Of a stretch of DNA of 64,000 nt, positions 15,911-24,033 are shown piece after piece; the stretch's first letter is position 1; each line of letters starts with the position of its first letter. Source of the stretch: CANJIV01 sp046330225. Lineage in GTDB: Bacteria > Actinomycetota > Thermoleophilia > Solirubrobacterales > Solirubrobacteraceae. Location: the NCBI GenBank assembly GCA_046330225.1, contig JAXLTD010000007.1:62001-126000 (forward strand), read 5' to 3'. The position numbers were made by a program, and so were the translations under genes. The notes under the pieces are model-generated. The model saw nothing but the letters and a program-made list of their open reading frames with translations, was not told the DNA's origin and searched no databases.

Positions 15911-18187
15911 TCAGTACCCCGGGAACGGCGGGCCGCTGGCCCCGGGGTTGTGACCCGGCATGCCGCCGTAGGAGTGAATGAGCGGCCGCCAGCGCGTGAT
16001 GAATCCCTGGAATCGCAGCGCAGCGCGGTACAGCGGCGTGCCAAGCCCGCCCCACTTGAGCTTCGCCGCCCGGGCGTACACGAGGGCGAAGTGGACGCCG
16101 ATCTCCTGGTAGCGGCACCAGGACGGCCACTCGCGCAGGTTCACGCCCCACAGCTCGTTGCGCAGGTGGTGCTCCTGGTCGGCCTTGGGCGTTCCGGGCG
16201 TGTAGCCGCCCAGGGCGTCGAGCTCCGCGCCCACGCGGTTTGCCTCATCGGCCATCGGCAGCAGGATGTCCTCGAGGCGCAGCTGCTCGTCGATCCTCGC
16301 ATCGACCCAGGCGACCGCGGCTTTCTGGGACTTCGGGTAGCGCAGCGGCTGCGAGGTCGGACAGAAGGCGGGACCCTCGCCGACGCAGAGGTCGCGCAGG
16401 CTGTAGAAGACCACGCCGGCCGAGCCGCTCTCCGTCGCCCCCCCGATCGCCACCGTGACCTTCGCGCCGACATCACGGATCTGCGGCACGCTGAGCTCCT
16501 GGCCAGCAGGGCAGCCGCAGGCGCCGCCGATGCACAGCCAGGTCTCGTTGCCGGACCCGACCTTCACGTCCTCGGACCCGTCGGTCAGCCGCACGCGGCC
16601 CTTGAACGCCTCGACGCGCGCGACCACCTGGTCCGCCGCGGGGGCGAGCCGGAACAGGCGGTTCGCGTACGCGGGCGCCGACAGGAGGGCGTCAGCGGTC
16701 ACGGGCGGCGTGGGCGTCGGCGCCACCGCGGCCGGGACCGCCACCGGCGCCGCCGTGGTCCAGGCCGGGCCGGCGCCGCCGAGGCGTGCGTAGCTCGACG
16801 CCCAGGCATCGAGGAACGCGTCGCTCGTGGCGCCGGCACGCCGGAAGGCACGGTCGTTCTCGTACTCCTTCGCGGCCGCGAGCGTCTGCGTCCACGGCGG
16901 CCCGTTGGTCTCGGCGAGCCGCCCCCAGAAGTAGGCGGCGGAATGGGCCAGGCCGAAGAGCGGCTGGTCGGCCGCGAAATACGCCTCGGGATCCGACGAC
17001 ACCTCCGCCAGCCCGACCGGCGCCACCTGGGACGCCGCCCACTCGGCGCCGCCCTCGATCACCCAGGTGCCGTCCTCCCGCGACCACCGGGTCGGGGCCG
17101 CGTCGAACTGGATGCAGTGGAAGACCTCGTGCGCCACCGTGTTGGCGACGTAGGCCGCCGAGGCGGAGCCATGGTCGGCGCGGCTGATGCGGATCCGGCA
17201 CGTGCTCGCGTTCGTGTAGGAGAGCTCGCCGTGCGCGTCGACCGGAAGGGCGTCCGCTGCCGCGCCGCCGGCGTGCTCCCGCGCCAGCGACGGCACCCAC
17301 CCGGCCTGGACATCGAGACGCAGCGCATGGGCGGTCCGCTGCTGAAACTGCGCAGCGAAGCCGTCGGCCATGGCCTCGAGGCGCGCATCGCGCTTGAGCG
17401 CCGCCGGGGGACCCGATGCGTGGGCGGAGCCCGGAAGCGGAACGCCGAGACGCTCGGCGATCGCCGTGCGCTGGGGGGCGGGCAGCGACTTCAGGTGCCG
17501 GGCGATCCAGGCGAGAGCCACCGTCCCGTCGGGACCGTCGCCGGGCGCCCCGGCAGGGACGGGCACGCCGGGGATCGGCCCGTAGGCAAGCGCAAACGCC
17601 GCGAGCGCAGCCCGGCGGGGCACCCGCCCGGACGGGGCGATCTCGTCGAGGACCCGGCCCCAGGCGGAGCGTGCGGCGGCGGCCTGGGCCCGCGTGGCAA
17701 GCAGGCCAGCCCATGTCGCCGCCGCGGCGCGGGCGTTCCGATCGGTCCGCGTCGACCGCACGGCCGCGGCGGCGCGGCCGTCGGCAGCAACGGCGACCAG
17801 GCTGCCGCGCAGGCGCAGCAGGCGGACGGACCCGGGCTGACCGGGCGCCCGCGACCCGATCCGGGCCACGAGGCGGCGCAGCGATCGCGCTGCCGCTGCG
17901 TTGCGCACGATGGCCACGCCAGACACGACCCGGCTGTGCCGGCGCGCGAGGGCCGACCCGGCCAGGGTTGCGCCCGAAAGAACGGGGCGTCCGCGCGACC
18001 CCAGGACCGAGCGGAGCAGCGCCCGGCCGGTCGCGTCGCCGGCGCGAACCGCGCGCAGGCCCGGCGCGTCGGCGGCCCGGAGCGGCACGGGCACGGGCAC
18101 GGGCGCGGCGGCCGCCTGGCTGGCGCCAGCCAGCGCCAACGCCAGCACGGCGGACGCGATCAGTCGGAGTCGGGCGGGAGGGCGCAT
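15911..18187 (-). CDS. Large exported protein with HEVFH zinc-protease motif
   Basis: 758 residues from ATG 18187. A signal peptide (MRPPARLRLIASAVLALALA..SQAAAA) is followed by an Ala/Arg-rich region to about 260, then a putative peptidase region: ANTVAHEVFHCIQFDA with HExxH and, about 20 residues on, WVIEGGAEWAASQV with a candidate third ligand Glu (gluzincin pattern). Six Cys in the last third, including WLCIGGACGCPAG, suggest disulfides. The last 150 residues (EQLRLEDILLPMADEANRV..) are a separate helical domain. I do not recognise the family as a whole. It lies behind the L,D-transpeptidase gene on the same strand, 113 bases away. Confidence 0.7.
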   Translation of the reverse strand: MRPPARLRLIASAVLALALAGASQAAAAPVPVPVPLRAADAPGLRAVRAGDATGRALLRSVLGSRGRPVLSGATLAGSALARRHSRVVSGVAIVRNAAAARSLRRLVARIGSRAPGQPGSVRLLRLRGSLVAVAADGRAAAAVRSTRTDRNARAAAATWAGLLATRAQAAAARSAWGRVLDEIAPSGRVPRRAALAAFALAYGPIPGVPVPAGAPGDGPDGTVALAWIARHLKSLPAPQRTAIAERLGVPLPGSAHASGPPAALKRDARLEAMADGFAAQFQQRTAHALRLDVQAGWVPSLAREHAGGAAADALPVDAHGELSYTNASTCRIRISRADHGSASAAYVANTVAHEVFHCIQFDAAPTRWSREDGTWVIEGGAEWAASQVAPVGLAEVSSDPEAYFAADQPLFGLAHSAAYFWGRLAETNGPPWTQTLAAAKEYENDRAFRRAGATSDAFLDAWASSYARLGGAGPAWTTAAPVAVPAAVAPTPTPPVTADALLSAPAYANRLFRLAPAADQVVARVEAFKGRVRLTDGSEDVKVGSGNETWLCIGGACGCPAGQELSVPQIRDVGAKVTVAIGGATESGSAGVVFYSLRDLCVGEGPAFCPTSQPLRYPKSQKAAVAWVDARIDEQLRLEDILLPMADEANRVGAELDALGGYTPGTPKADQEHHLRNELWGVNLREWPSWCRYQEIGVHFALVYARAAKLKWGGLGTPLYRAALRFQGFITRWRPLIHSYGGMPGHNPGASGPPFPGY

Positions 18188-18300
18188 GTGGTCGTAGTCG
18201 GCATCGGCCCATCGTCGCTGAAGCGAAGCCGGCCTGAAACCACAACGCGCGGCGGCCGCGAGGTGTTGGCCGCGCCGCGGGAGGCCGGCCGGACCGCGCG

Positions 18301-19383
18301 CTACCGGATGTAGACGGGCGTGCCGATGTGGACGCGCCGGTACAGGTTGATCACGTCGGGCACGCGCATGCGCACGCAGCCGTGCGAGGCGTTGCTGCCG
18401 AGGCTCCAGAGATCGCCGGTTCCGTGGAACCCGACCGAGCCGGTGATGCCGATCCAGCGGGCCTTGAGCGGGTTGTCGGGGCTGCCGCCCGGGATCGTCG
18501 AGCCGCCGAGCGACCCGGCCCACGACGAGTTGGGGACGCTCCACGACGGGTTGACCTGCTTGGCGATGACGTGGAAAAGGCCGGTCGGCGTCGGATACGC
18601 CGGCTGCCCGACCGCAACCTTGTAGCGCTTGACGACGCGCAGGTGCCGCCACACCCGGACCTTGTGCTCGTTTCGTGACACCGTGATGACGAGCGGGTAG
18701 CGCCGCGCGATCGTGCGCCGCGTGACGGGCTTCACGACCCGGACGCGCCAGCGCAGCACGCGCGGCGCCGCGGGGTTTGTGAGCGTGGCGAGCACGACCG
18801 CGCCGAGGCGGCCCCGGTTCGCCAGGCGCCGGCCGGAGTGCGGGCGGGTCGTGCGCAGGACGTCGACGCCCCAGATCAGCCGGGCGTTGCGCCCGCGCAC
18901 CCGGGTGCGCCGGTCGGCGCGGGCGACGAACGCGCGCACCGCCGCGCGGCTGGGCGCGACGCGCAGGCCCAGCGCCACCTTGACCGTGGCGGCCCCCGGC
19001 TCGCGGCGCAGCGCCCGCTGCGCGGAGGCCCAGGCCCGGGCGACGAGCGCCGCCGCGTCCACGGCCACGCCGGCGCGGCGCGGCGACAGGACGACGTGGC
19101 GGCCGCGCGCGATCACCGTCACCGGGCGCGACAGCGGGATCGCGATCTCCGTTGCGACCCGGTCGCGGGCCTCGGCCTGGGTGAGCCCCGAGAGATCGGC
19201 GCGCCAGACCGTGACGCCGGCCGGGAAGCGCGGCGCGTCCGACGCTGGCGTCCCCGGCGTCAGGCCGCCCGAGGCTCCGGCTGCCGGCGCGACGGCGACG
19301 GCGACGGTCGCGACCGCGACCAGGCCGGCGGCGCCGGCACGAAGGCGGGCACGGCGGACGGGGCTCGAAGGGTCGCGGGGCAT
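18301..19383 (-). CDS. L,D-transpeptidase (YkuD domain), exported
   Basis: 360 residues from ATG 19383. The N-terminal signal/anchor (AGLVAVATVAVAVAPAAGA) is followed by a YoaR-like putative peptidoglycan-binding region (about 55-215) and the YkuD catalytic domain: YPLVITVSRNEHKVRVW, then TPTGLFHVIAK, then HGTGDLWSLGSNASHGCVRM with catalytic Cys near 336. It makes 3-3 peptidoglycan cross-links or anchors proteins on the outer face of the membrane. Its neighbours include two secreted metallopeptidase-like genes, so an envelope-remodelling neighbourhood is plausible. Confidence 0.92.
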   Translation of the reverse strand: MPRDPSSPVRRARLRAGAAGLVAVATVAVAVAPAAGASGGLTPGTPASDAPRFPAGVTVWRADLSGLTQAEARDRVATEIAIPLSRPVTVIARGRHVVLSPRRAGVAVDAAALVARAWASAQRALRREPGAATVKVALGLRVAPSRAAVRAFVARADRRTRVRGRNARLIWGVDVLRTTRPHSGRRLANRGRLGAVVLATLTNPAAPRVLRWRVRVVKPVTRRTIARRYPLVITVSRNEHKVRVWRHLRVVKRYKVAVGQPAYPTPTGLFHVIAKQVNPSWSVPNSSWAGSLGGSTIPGGSPDNPLKARWIGITGSVGFHGTGDLWSLGSNASHGCVRMRVPDVINLYRRVHIGTPVYIR

Positions 19384-19485
19384 GGGCAGGCGGCGCGCAG
19401 GCGCGCGACGGCGACCGTAGCAACGGACCGGCGGGCGCCCGACGGCTGCACGATCGCGTGCAGGCGCAGGATGCGGGCGCCCGGA

Positions 19486-19509
19486 GCCGACGCCCCGCGG
19501 GGCGTCGGC
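19486..19509 (-). terminator. Perfect 24-base palindrome downstream of HU
   Basis: GCCGACGCCCCG and its exact complement form 12-bp arms with no spacer. It is the second of two hairpins after the HU stop, probably terminating HU transcription before the L,D-transpeptidase gene. Confidence 0.55.
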
Positions 19510-19528
19510 CCGCCCCCGGCGATCAGCA

Positions 19529-19550
19529 CGCGCCGCCCTGCGGCGGCGCG
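19529..19550 (-). terminator. GC-rich hairpin downstream of HU
   Basis: CGCGCCGCC (19529-19537) and GGCGGCGCG (19542-19550) pair perfectly around CTGC, 27 bases past the HU stop on the minus strand. There is no U-run, which is common in high-GC actinobacteria. Confidence 0.55.
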
Positions 19551-19576
19551 CCTGGTCGCATCGGGGACAGGGGCGG

Positions 19577-19831
19577 CTAGTTCAGCGCGCCCTTGAGCGC
19601 GCTGGCCGCCGAGAACTTCGCGGCCTTCGAGGCGGCGATCTGGATGGTCGCCCCGGTCGCGGGATTGCGGCCCTGGCGGGCGGCGCGGTGGGACACGGAG
19701 AACTTCCCGAAGCCGGCGATGGAGACCTCGCCGCCACCGGCCAGCTCCTTTGAGATGGCCTCGAAGACAGCCTTGACGTCGTCGTCGGACACCCCGGCCT
19801 TGCCTGCGAGTTCCTTGCGGTTGATGGCCAC
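19577..19831 (-). CDS. hup: HU-family nucleoid DNA-binding protein
   Basis: 84 residues from GTG 19831, chosen because AAGGAG lies six bases upstream; the longer frame starting at 19867 has no such site. The sequence MAINRKELAGKAGVSDDDVK, the hinge VSIAGFGKFSVSHRAARQGRNPATG (beta-arm with the P that intercalates DNA) and a C-terminal helix are standard HU/IHF features. It lacks the long Lys/Ala tail of mycobacterial HU. It bends and compacts DNA. It appears monocistronic, followed by two hairpins. Confidence 0.95.
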   Translation of the reverse strand: MAINRKELAGKAGVSDDDVKAVFEAISKELAGGGEVSIAGFGKFSVSHRAARQGRNPATGATIQIAASKAAKFSAASALKGALN

Positions 19832-20035
19832 GCGTGGCTCCTTCCGTCGGAGATGGACGCTCGCCACGCTAGCGGCCCGGTCGGAGGGAAACGCCCCCGA
19901 AAGCCCGCAACGGCGGGGAATTCCCGCGCTTTGCGGCTTTCCGCGGCCGGATCCGTGGCCGCGAGCGGGCGAAATGGCCAGCGTTTCCGGGCTGTCAGCC
20001 GCCAGCCCGGCGCCGGCGAGGTCGCGGGGCGCCGC

Positions 20036-20929
20036 CTACCGGCGCACGCGGAACGGGCGAAACTCGCACCCGAAGACGCGGCACTGGCCCGCCGCGCGGA
20101 TGCTCGCGATCACCCGGCCGCCTTGGATCAGCGCCAGTTCGTAGCCGAAGCGCGGGTCGCGCTCCCGGTTGCGCATGCCGACGAGGAGGTTGACGAAGCC
20201 CACCCCCGCGCCCTCGAAGTTCCCGAACACCTGGACGAAGGGGAAGACGGTGCGGCCGCGGCCCTGCCAGCCGGCGTCGCTCGGGCGCAGGGCGACCGTG
20301 AAGGTGCGCGTCGAAGCGCCGGGGCCCGGCAGCCGAGCGCCGCGGACGCTGCGCAGCCGGATCGCCAGCGGCCGGCGGTCGCTGTAGAGGCCGACATCCG
20401 TGTACCAGACGTACTCGGCCGAGCGGAACAGCGGCCCGAGGGAGTTGTTCCGCGGAGCGCGCGGACGCAGCGGCCGGGCCGCGGAGATCCTCAGCGTCGT
20501 GCTCGCCGATCCCGTGCACTGGCCGTCGCGGGTCCCGTCGGACTGCGGCCACGACACCCGGATCGACAGCGGCCCCGCCTTCGCCGGCACGAAGCCGCGG
20601 TTGTCGTCGGAGACGCCGACGTCGTCGGCGTTGCGCGTGCGGGCGGTGATGACCGGGACGCCCCGCGGCCCAGTCCAGGTGAGCGTCGTCGGGTCGACGG
20701 AGATCGGCCCGTCCTCGGGGAACGCGGCGGTGACAGCGATCACGTGCGTCGCGGTCAGCCGCTTGCCGTTCGCGGCGCCCTGCGCGTCGGTCGCCGTGAA
20801 GGCGGGGACGGCGGCGATGCCGGACGGGCACGGCGGCGGCGCGGCCAGGGCACCTCCGGCGGAGACCGCGAGCAGCCCGGCGGCCACACTGCCTCCGACG
20901 CACGTTGCCCGCAGGGGCCAGGCGCTCAC
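20036..20929 (-). CDS. Exported hypothetical protein
   Basis: 297 residues from GTG 20929 with a TAGGGT hexamer six bases upstream. The signal peptide is MSAWPLRATCVGGSVAAGLL..ALA. The body is beta-rich, with ITARTRNADDVGVSDDNRGF and RTFTVALRPSDAGWQGRG suggesting Ig-like/beta-sandwich domains. Four Cys (two near the C-terminus in QCRVFGCEF) fit an oxidised extracellular protein. I do not recognise a family. Confidence 0.72.
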   Translation of the reverse strand: MSAWPLRATCVGGSVAAGLLAVSAGGALAAPPPCPSGIAAVPAFTATDAQGAANGKRLTATHVIAVTAAFPEDGPISVDPTTLTWTGPRGVPVITARTRNADDVGVSDDNRGFVPAKAGPLSIRVSWPQSDGTRDGQCTGSASTTLRISAARPLRPRAPRNNSLGPLFRSAEYVWYTDVGLYSDRRPLAIRLRSVRGARLPGPGASTRTFTVALRPSDAGWQGRGRTVFPFVQVFGNFEGAGVGFVNLLVGMRNRERDPRFGYELALIQGGRVIASIRAAGQCRVFGCEFRPFRVRR

Positions 20930-20935
20930 CGCACG

Positions 20936-20941
20936 ACCCTA
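20936..20941 (-). promoter_or_regulatory. -10 element TAGGGT of leaderless gene
   Basis: The hexamer sits 6 bases before GTG 20929 on the minus strand. It faces the similar element of the divergent gene at 21014. Confidence 0.5.
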
Positions 20942-21001
20942 CCGCGCAGCAGGCGGCCCGTCACCTCGGCGCCGGCACACCGCGACCTGCCAGCCAGCGG
21001 C

Positions 21002-21007
21002 TAGGGT
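21002..21007 (+). promoter_or_regulatory. -10 element TAGGGT of leaderless gene
   Basis: The hexamer sits 6 bases before ATG 21014. No ribosome binding site fits in that space. Confidence 0.55.
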
Positions 21008-21013
21008 GGCGCC

Positions 21014-21463
21014 ATGACGCTCACCTCCCGCTCCCTCGCCGCCCTTGCCCTCGCCCTCGCCGCCGGCACGCTCGCCGCGTGCGGATCGAGCGATTCGGGC
21101 GGATCCTCGACCCTCGACCGCACCGCGCTCGCCGCGAAGGCCGACGCGCTCTGCGCCGCCGCGCCCGACACGACCGGAGCGCCGAAGGACCTCGCCGGCG
21201 TCGTCACGTTCCTCCAGCAGGCGATCGACCAGCGCGCCAAGCTCTACGACCAGCTCGCCGCGCTGAAGCCCGACGACGCGACGAAGGCGCAGTGGGACGC
21301 CGTGCTCGCCGACCTCAAGCAGGCCAACGCCTACGTCCCGAAGCTCCTGGCGGCAGCCAAGGCCAAGGACGGCGCGGCCTACCGGCAGCTGCTGGCTCCG
21401 TGGATCGCCGCCGACCGCAAGGCCAGCGCGGCGGCGACGCGCCTGGGCACGACGCACTGCTGA
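21014..21463 (+). CDS. Small helical lipoprotein
   Basis: 149 residues from ATG 21014. The signal peptide ends in the lipobox LAAC (Cys23), followed by a Ser/Gly linker and an all-helical domain with RTALAAKADALCAAAP, LQQAIDQRAKLYDQLAALKP and a C-terminal ...RLGTTHC. Two Cys, one near residue 46 and the C-terminal one, may form a disulfide. This resembles the many uncharacterised helical actinobacterial lipoproteins with a conserved early 'C-x-A' in helix 1. The start is leaderless (TAGGGT 6 bases upstream). Confidence 0.75.
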   Translation: MTLTSRSLAALALALAAGTLAACGSSDSGGSSTLDRTALAAKADALCAAAPDTTGAPKDLAGVVTFLQQAIDQRAKLYDQLAALKPDDATKAQWDAVLADLKQANAYVPKLLAAAKAKDGAAYRQLLAPWIAADRKASAAATRLGTTHC

Positions 21464-21597
21464 GCGGCAGTGCGGCGGAAGCCTGGCGCAGTTCGCGTCC
21501 CGCGGCTGGCGTGCGACGCAGGCGCAGCCTGGGCGGCAAAGCGGCGCGTGCCCGCGGCAGTTGCGGCGGTGGCGCGAACTGTGGTGAGATGACTCGC

Positions 21598-22137
21598 ATG
21601 ATCGCGCGCTCGCGCACCCCGCGCGCCCTCACCGCGGTCGCGGTCGTGACCGCGGCCGCCCTGTCGGCCGCTGTCCCGGCGCAGTCCGTCAGCGGCACCG
21701 CGACGGCGGGCAAGCAGCGCCGCCACACCATCGACATGACGTGGCAGCCGACCCGCTCCGTGCGCAAGAGCGGCGTGCAATTCGACCACTTCAAGGTGAC
21801 CGGGACTCCGTGGAGCACGGCCAGGGCAGCAACGCGCACGGACCTCTCGCAGGTCGGCGACGACACTCGCACGCCCACGTTCGGGCTCTTTGCCCCGGCA
21901 CGCGTCAAGGCGCCGGACATCATCCAGGGCGACGGGAGACTGGGCGTCGAGGTCGACGTGCTGCGGACGACGCGGACCTCGCAGACGACGGCGTATCGCG
22001 GCGAGGGCGTGATCCGCGACTCCGACCGGCCCTCGGAGTACGGCGGCGTGATCACGTCGCTCAGGGGCCGGGTGACCTGCTATGCGAGCGGCCGCTGCGT
22101 CGGGTCGCTGCGCCTCAAGGGCTACATCGACTACTGA
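21598..22137 (+). CDS. Exported hypothetical beta-rich protein
   Basis: 179 residues from ATG 21598. TGAGAT at 21585-21590, seven bases upstream, fits this start; ATG 21589 would overlap it. A signal peptide (ALTAVAVVTAAALSAAVPA) is followed by about 140 residues of beta-type sequence (HTIDMTWQPTRSVRK, GEGVIRDSDRPSEYGGVITS) and a short C-terminal CYASGRC pair of Cys likely disulfide bonded. Not recognised. Confidence 0.7.
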   Translation: MIARSRTPRALTAVAVVTAAALSAAVPAQSVSGTATAGKQRRHTIDMTWQPTRSVRKSGVQFDHFKVTGTPWSTARAATRTDLSQVGDDTRTPTFGLFAPARVKAPDIIQGDGRLGVEVDVLRTTRTSQTTAYRGEGVIRDSDRPSEYGGVITSLRGRVTCYASGRCVGSLRLKGYIDY

Positions 22138-22267
22138 CCGGGGCTGCGGCGACAGCGGTCGCTTGCCTGGTCGGCTGACCGCCACGAAGCGCGACGGTGC
22201 GAGTGCGCGACGGAAGCGCGGAACCGCAGAATTCGAATCGCCCGGTGAGCACGGGCGGATCACAAAG

Positions 22268-22338
22268 CGGGGGACCGAGGAGTCGAACCTCGCGTTGCGG
22301 TTTTGGAGACCGCCGTGTTACCGATACACCAGTCCCCC
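22268..22338 (-). tRNA. tRNA-Trp (CCA)
   Basis: Reverse-strand cloverleaf: acceptor GGGGGAC/GTCCCCC, anticodon stem GCGGT/ACCGC with loop CTCCAAA (anticodon CCA), and T arm CGAGG-TTCGACT-CCTCG. The 3' CCA is not encoded. Confidence 0.95.
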
Positions 22339-22421
22339 CGGGGGCCGGACATTGTAGGCCGCCGAAGACCGCCACGGCCCGCCCGCCGCACGGCGGCAGG
22401 GCGCCTGCGAGGATGCGCGCC

Positions 22422-22880
22422 ATGTCAACCGAACCTCAGCCTCAGGCGGGCTCGCTGCCCACGGAAGTCCTCGGCCGCCGCACCGTCGCCATCATCATCG
22501 ACACGATCGTCCTGCTGGCGATCTGGGCGGTCATCGCCCTCGCCACCGGCGGCGTCGACAACGGCGACAACGGCGTCAAAATCGAGACGAAGACCGGCGG
22601 GACGCTCCTGAGCCTGGCCATCTTCTTCCTGTACTTCACGCTGCTCGAGGGCGGCCCGGGCCGGACGGTCGGCAAGGTGCTCGCCGGGGTCCGCGTCTCG
22701 ATGGCCGACGGCAGCCGCGCGGGCTTCGGCCGCGCGGCGGTCCGCACGGTCCTGCGAATCATCGACGTGCTGCCGTTCTTCTACCTCGTCGGCTGGATCT
22801 CGGCGATGGCCACCGGCGCCGACCGGCGGGGGCGGCTCGGCGACCTCGCCGCCTCGACGTACGTGCTGCGGTCGGGCTAG
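22422..22880 (+). CDS. RDD family membrane protein
   Basis: 152 residues from ATG 22422, with GAGGAT seven bases before it. The RDD domain shows LGRRTVAIIIDTIVLLAIWAVI (conserved R and D in helix 1), a second helix LSLAIFFLYFTLLEG, then GRTVGKVLAGVRV and a last helix containing RTVLRIIDVLPFFYLVG with the second conserved D. RDD proteins are small, three-helix inner-membrane proteins of mostly unknown role, sometimes transport-related. No operon partner is evident; tRNA-Trp lies just upstream on the other strand. Confidence 0.85.
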   Translation: MSTEPQPQAGSLPTEVLGRRTVAIIIDTIVLLAIWAVIALATGGVDNGDNGVKIETKTGGTLLSLAIFFLYFTLLEGGPGRTVGKVLAGVRVSMADGSRAGFGRAAVRTVLRIIDVLPFFYLVGWISAMATGADRRGRLGDLAASTYVLRSG

Positions 22881-22901
22881 CGACGGGCGACCCGGCTGCG
22901 G

Positions 22902-23192
22902 TCAGGCGGCCCGGCCGGCCGAGCGGGCCCGGACCCGGTCGCCGCGCGGGCCGGCCATCCGCAGCAGGAACTCGCGGCGCCCGACCTCCTCGGCGCCGAG
23001 CCGCACGGCCCGCTCGCGCAGGGCCGGGCGCAGGTCGTAATGGTCGCGCTCGAAGGCGAACGGGGGCAGGCCCAGGCGGCGGGCGAACGCGTGCAGTTCG
23101 TCGAAGCCGGCGTCGGAGGCCATGTGGCACCACTCGCCGGCGAGGCGGCCGTCCCGCCCGTGGTCGCGCAAGACGTCGACGATGATCGTCAC
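22902..23192 (-). CDS. DUF4031 domain protein
   Basis: 96 residues from GTG 23192. It begins MTIIVDVLRDHGRDGRLAG, continues EWCHMASDAGFDELHAFARRLGL and HYDLRPALRERAVRLGAEEV, the DUF4031 pattern common in actinobacteria. The family resembles a compact nuclease-like or nucleotide-binding fold but has no proven function. TACGCT lies 7 bases before the GTG, a leaderless arrangement. It converges on the RDD gene with a 21-base gap. Confidence 0.8.
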   Translation of the reverse strand: MTIIVDVLRDHGRDGRLAGEWCHMASDAGFDELHAFARRLGLPPFAFERDHYDLRPALRERAVRLGAEEVGRREFLLRMAGPRGDRVRARSAGRAA

Positions 23193-23199
23193 GGGCGCC

Positions 23200-23205
23200 A
23201 GCGTA
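23200..23205 (-). promoter_or_regulatory. -10 element TACGCT of leaderless DUF4031 gene
   Basis: It is located 7 bases before GTG 23192 on the minus strand, leaving no room for a ribosome binding site. Confidence 0.5.
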
Positions 23206-23246
23206 GTGCGCCGGAGCGCCGCCCGGGCCCGTCCGATCCCATCCGA

Positions 23247-23329
23247 TGCGGGCGGAGGGATTCGAACCCCCACGGGCTTTCGCCCACCGGCTCCTAAGGC
23301 CGGCGTGTCTCCCATTCCACCACGCCCGC
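23247..23329 (-). tRNA. tRNA-Leu (TAG)
   Basis: Reverse-strand class II tRNA: acceptor GCGGGCG/CGCCCGC, anticodon stem GCCGG/CCGGT-like with loop CTTAGGA (anticodon TAG), long variable arm GGGCGAAAGCCC, and T arm with TTCGAAT. CCA is not encoded. Confidence 0.95.
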
Positions 23330-23377
23330 TGGGCGCGGCCGGCGCCGGAAGCCCGTGCGCGCGGCCGGTCGAGATTG

Positions 23378-23383
23378 TATGGT
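23378..23383 (+). promoter_or_regulatory. -10 element TATGGT of leaderless gene
   Basis: The hexamer ends 7 bases before GTG 23391. Confidence 0.5.
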
Positions 23384-23390
23384 CGGGGCC

Positions 23391-23909
23391 GTGACCGTCA
23401 TCGAAGCGCGGGCCGGCTACGTCATCACGCATCCGAACCGCGACAAGGCGTCGTCCAAGACGATGCGCATCGTCGTCGTCGGGCTGCTGGTGCTCTCGGC
23501 CCTGCTCGTCCTCGTGATCCTGATCGGCGGCTGGGACAAGCTCATCGGGATGAAGTTCATCCAGGCCGCCTGGGCCGTTGTCTATCTCGTGATGGCCTTC
23601 TTCGTCGCGCGCTGGAACCGCGGCGTCCTGCCGATGGCCGCCGCGCTCGCCGTGCTGCTCGCGATCTTCGCCGGCATCTCCGGACCCGAGTGGCTCGCGC
23701 GCGACAAGCCGGGCTTCGACAGCCCGACCCTCGACGACTCGGTGCTGGGGATCCTCACGCTGCTCGTCGTGCCGCTGCAGCTCCTGCTCGTCGCGGCCGC
23801 CATGGTCGCCTTCCGGCAGGAGTGGAGCGTCGAGGTCGAGGTTCCCGAGGACCAGTACACCGGCGGCGCGACCGCCCGCCGGTCGCCCGCGCCGGCGCCC
23901 GCCGCGTAG
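23391..23909 (+). CDS. Small polytopic membrane protein, unknown
   Basis: 172 residues from GTG 23391. A hydrophilic N-terminus MTVIEARAGYVITHPNRDKA is followed by four hydrophobic helices (about 28-50, 57-75, 80-98, 122-146) and a Pro/Ala-rich cytoplasmic tail. No catalytic motif is seen. It sits between two leucine tRNAs. The start is supported by TATGGT seven bases upstream. Confidence 0.75.
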   Translation: MTVIEARAGYVITHPNRDKASSKTMRIVVVGLLVLSALLVLVILIGGWDKLIGMKFIQAAWAVVYLVMAFFVARWNRGVLPMAAALAVLLAIFAGISGPEWLARDKPGFDSPTLDDSVLGILTLLVVPLQLLLVAAAMVAFRQEWSVEVEVPEDQYTGGATARRSPAPAPAA

Positions 23910-23926
23910 CATCCGGCCCGCTGCCC

Positions 23927-24010
23927 GCGGCGGTGGCGGAACTGGCAGACGCGCCGGATTCAAGTCCCGGTGTCCGAGAGGACGTGTGGGTTCGATTCCC
24001 ACCCGCCGCA
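23927..24010 (+). tRNA. tRNA-Leu (CAA)
   Basis: Class II tRNA: acceptor GCGGCGG/CCGCCGC, anticodon loop TTCAAGT (anticodon CAA), long variable arm TGTCCGAGAGGACG, T arm GTGGG-TTCGATT-CCCAC, discriminator A. CCA is not encoded. Confidence 0.95.
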
Positions 24011-24033
24011 TGCGCCCGCCCGGGCGGCCGGGA

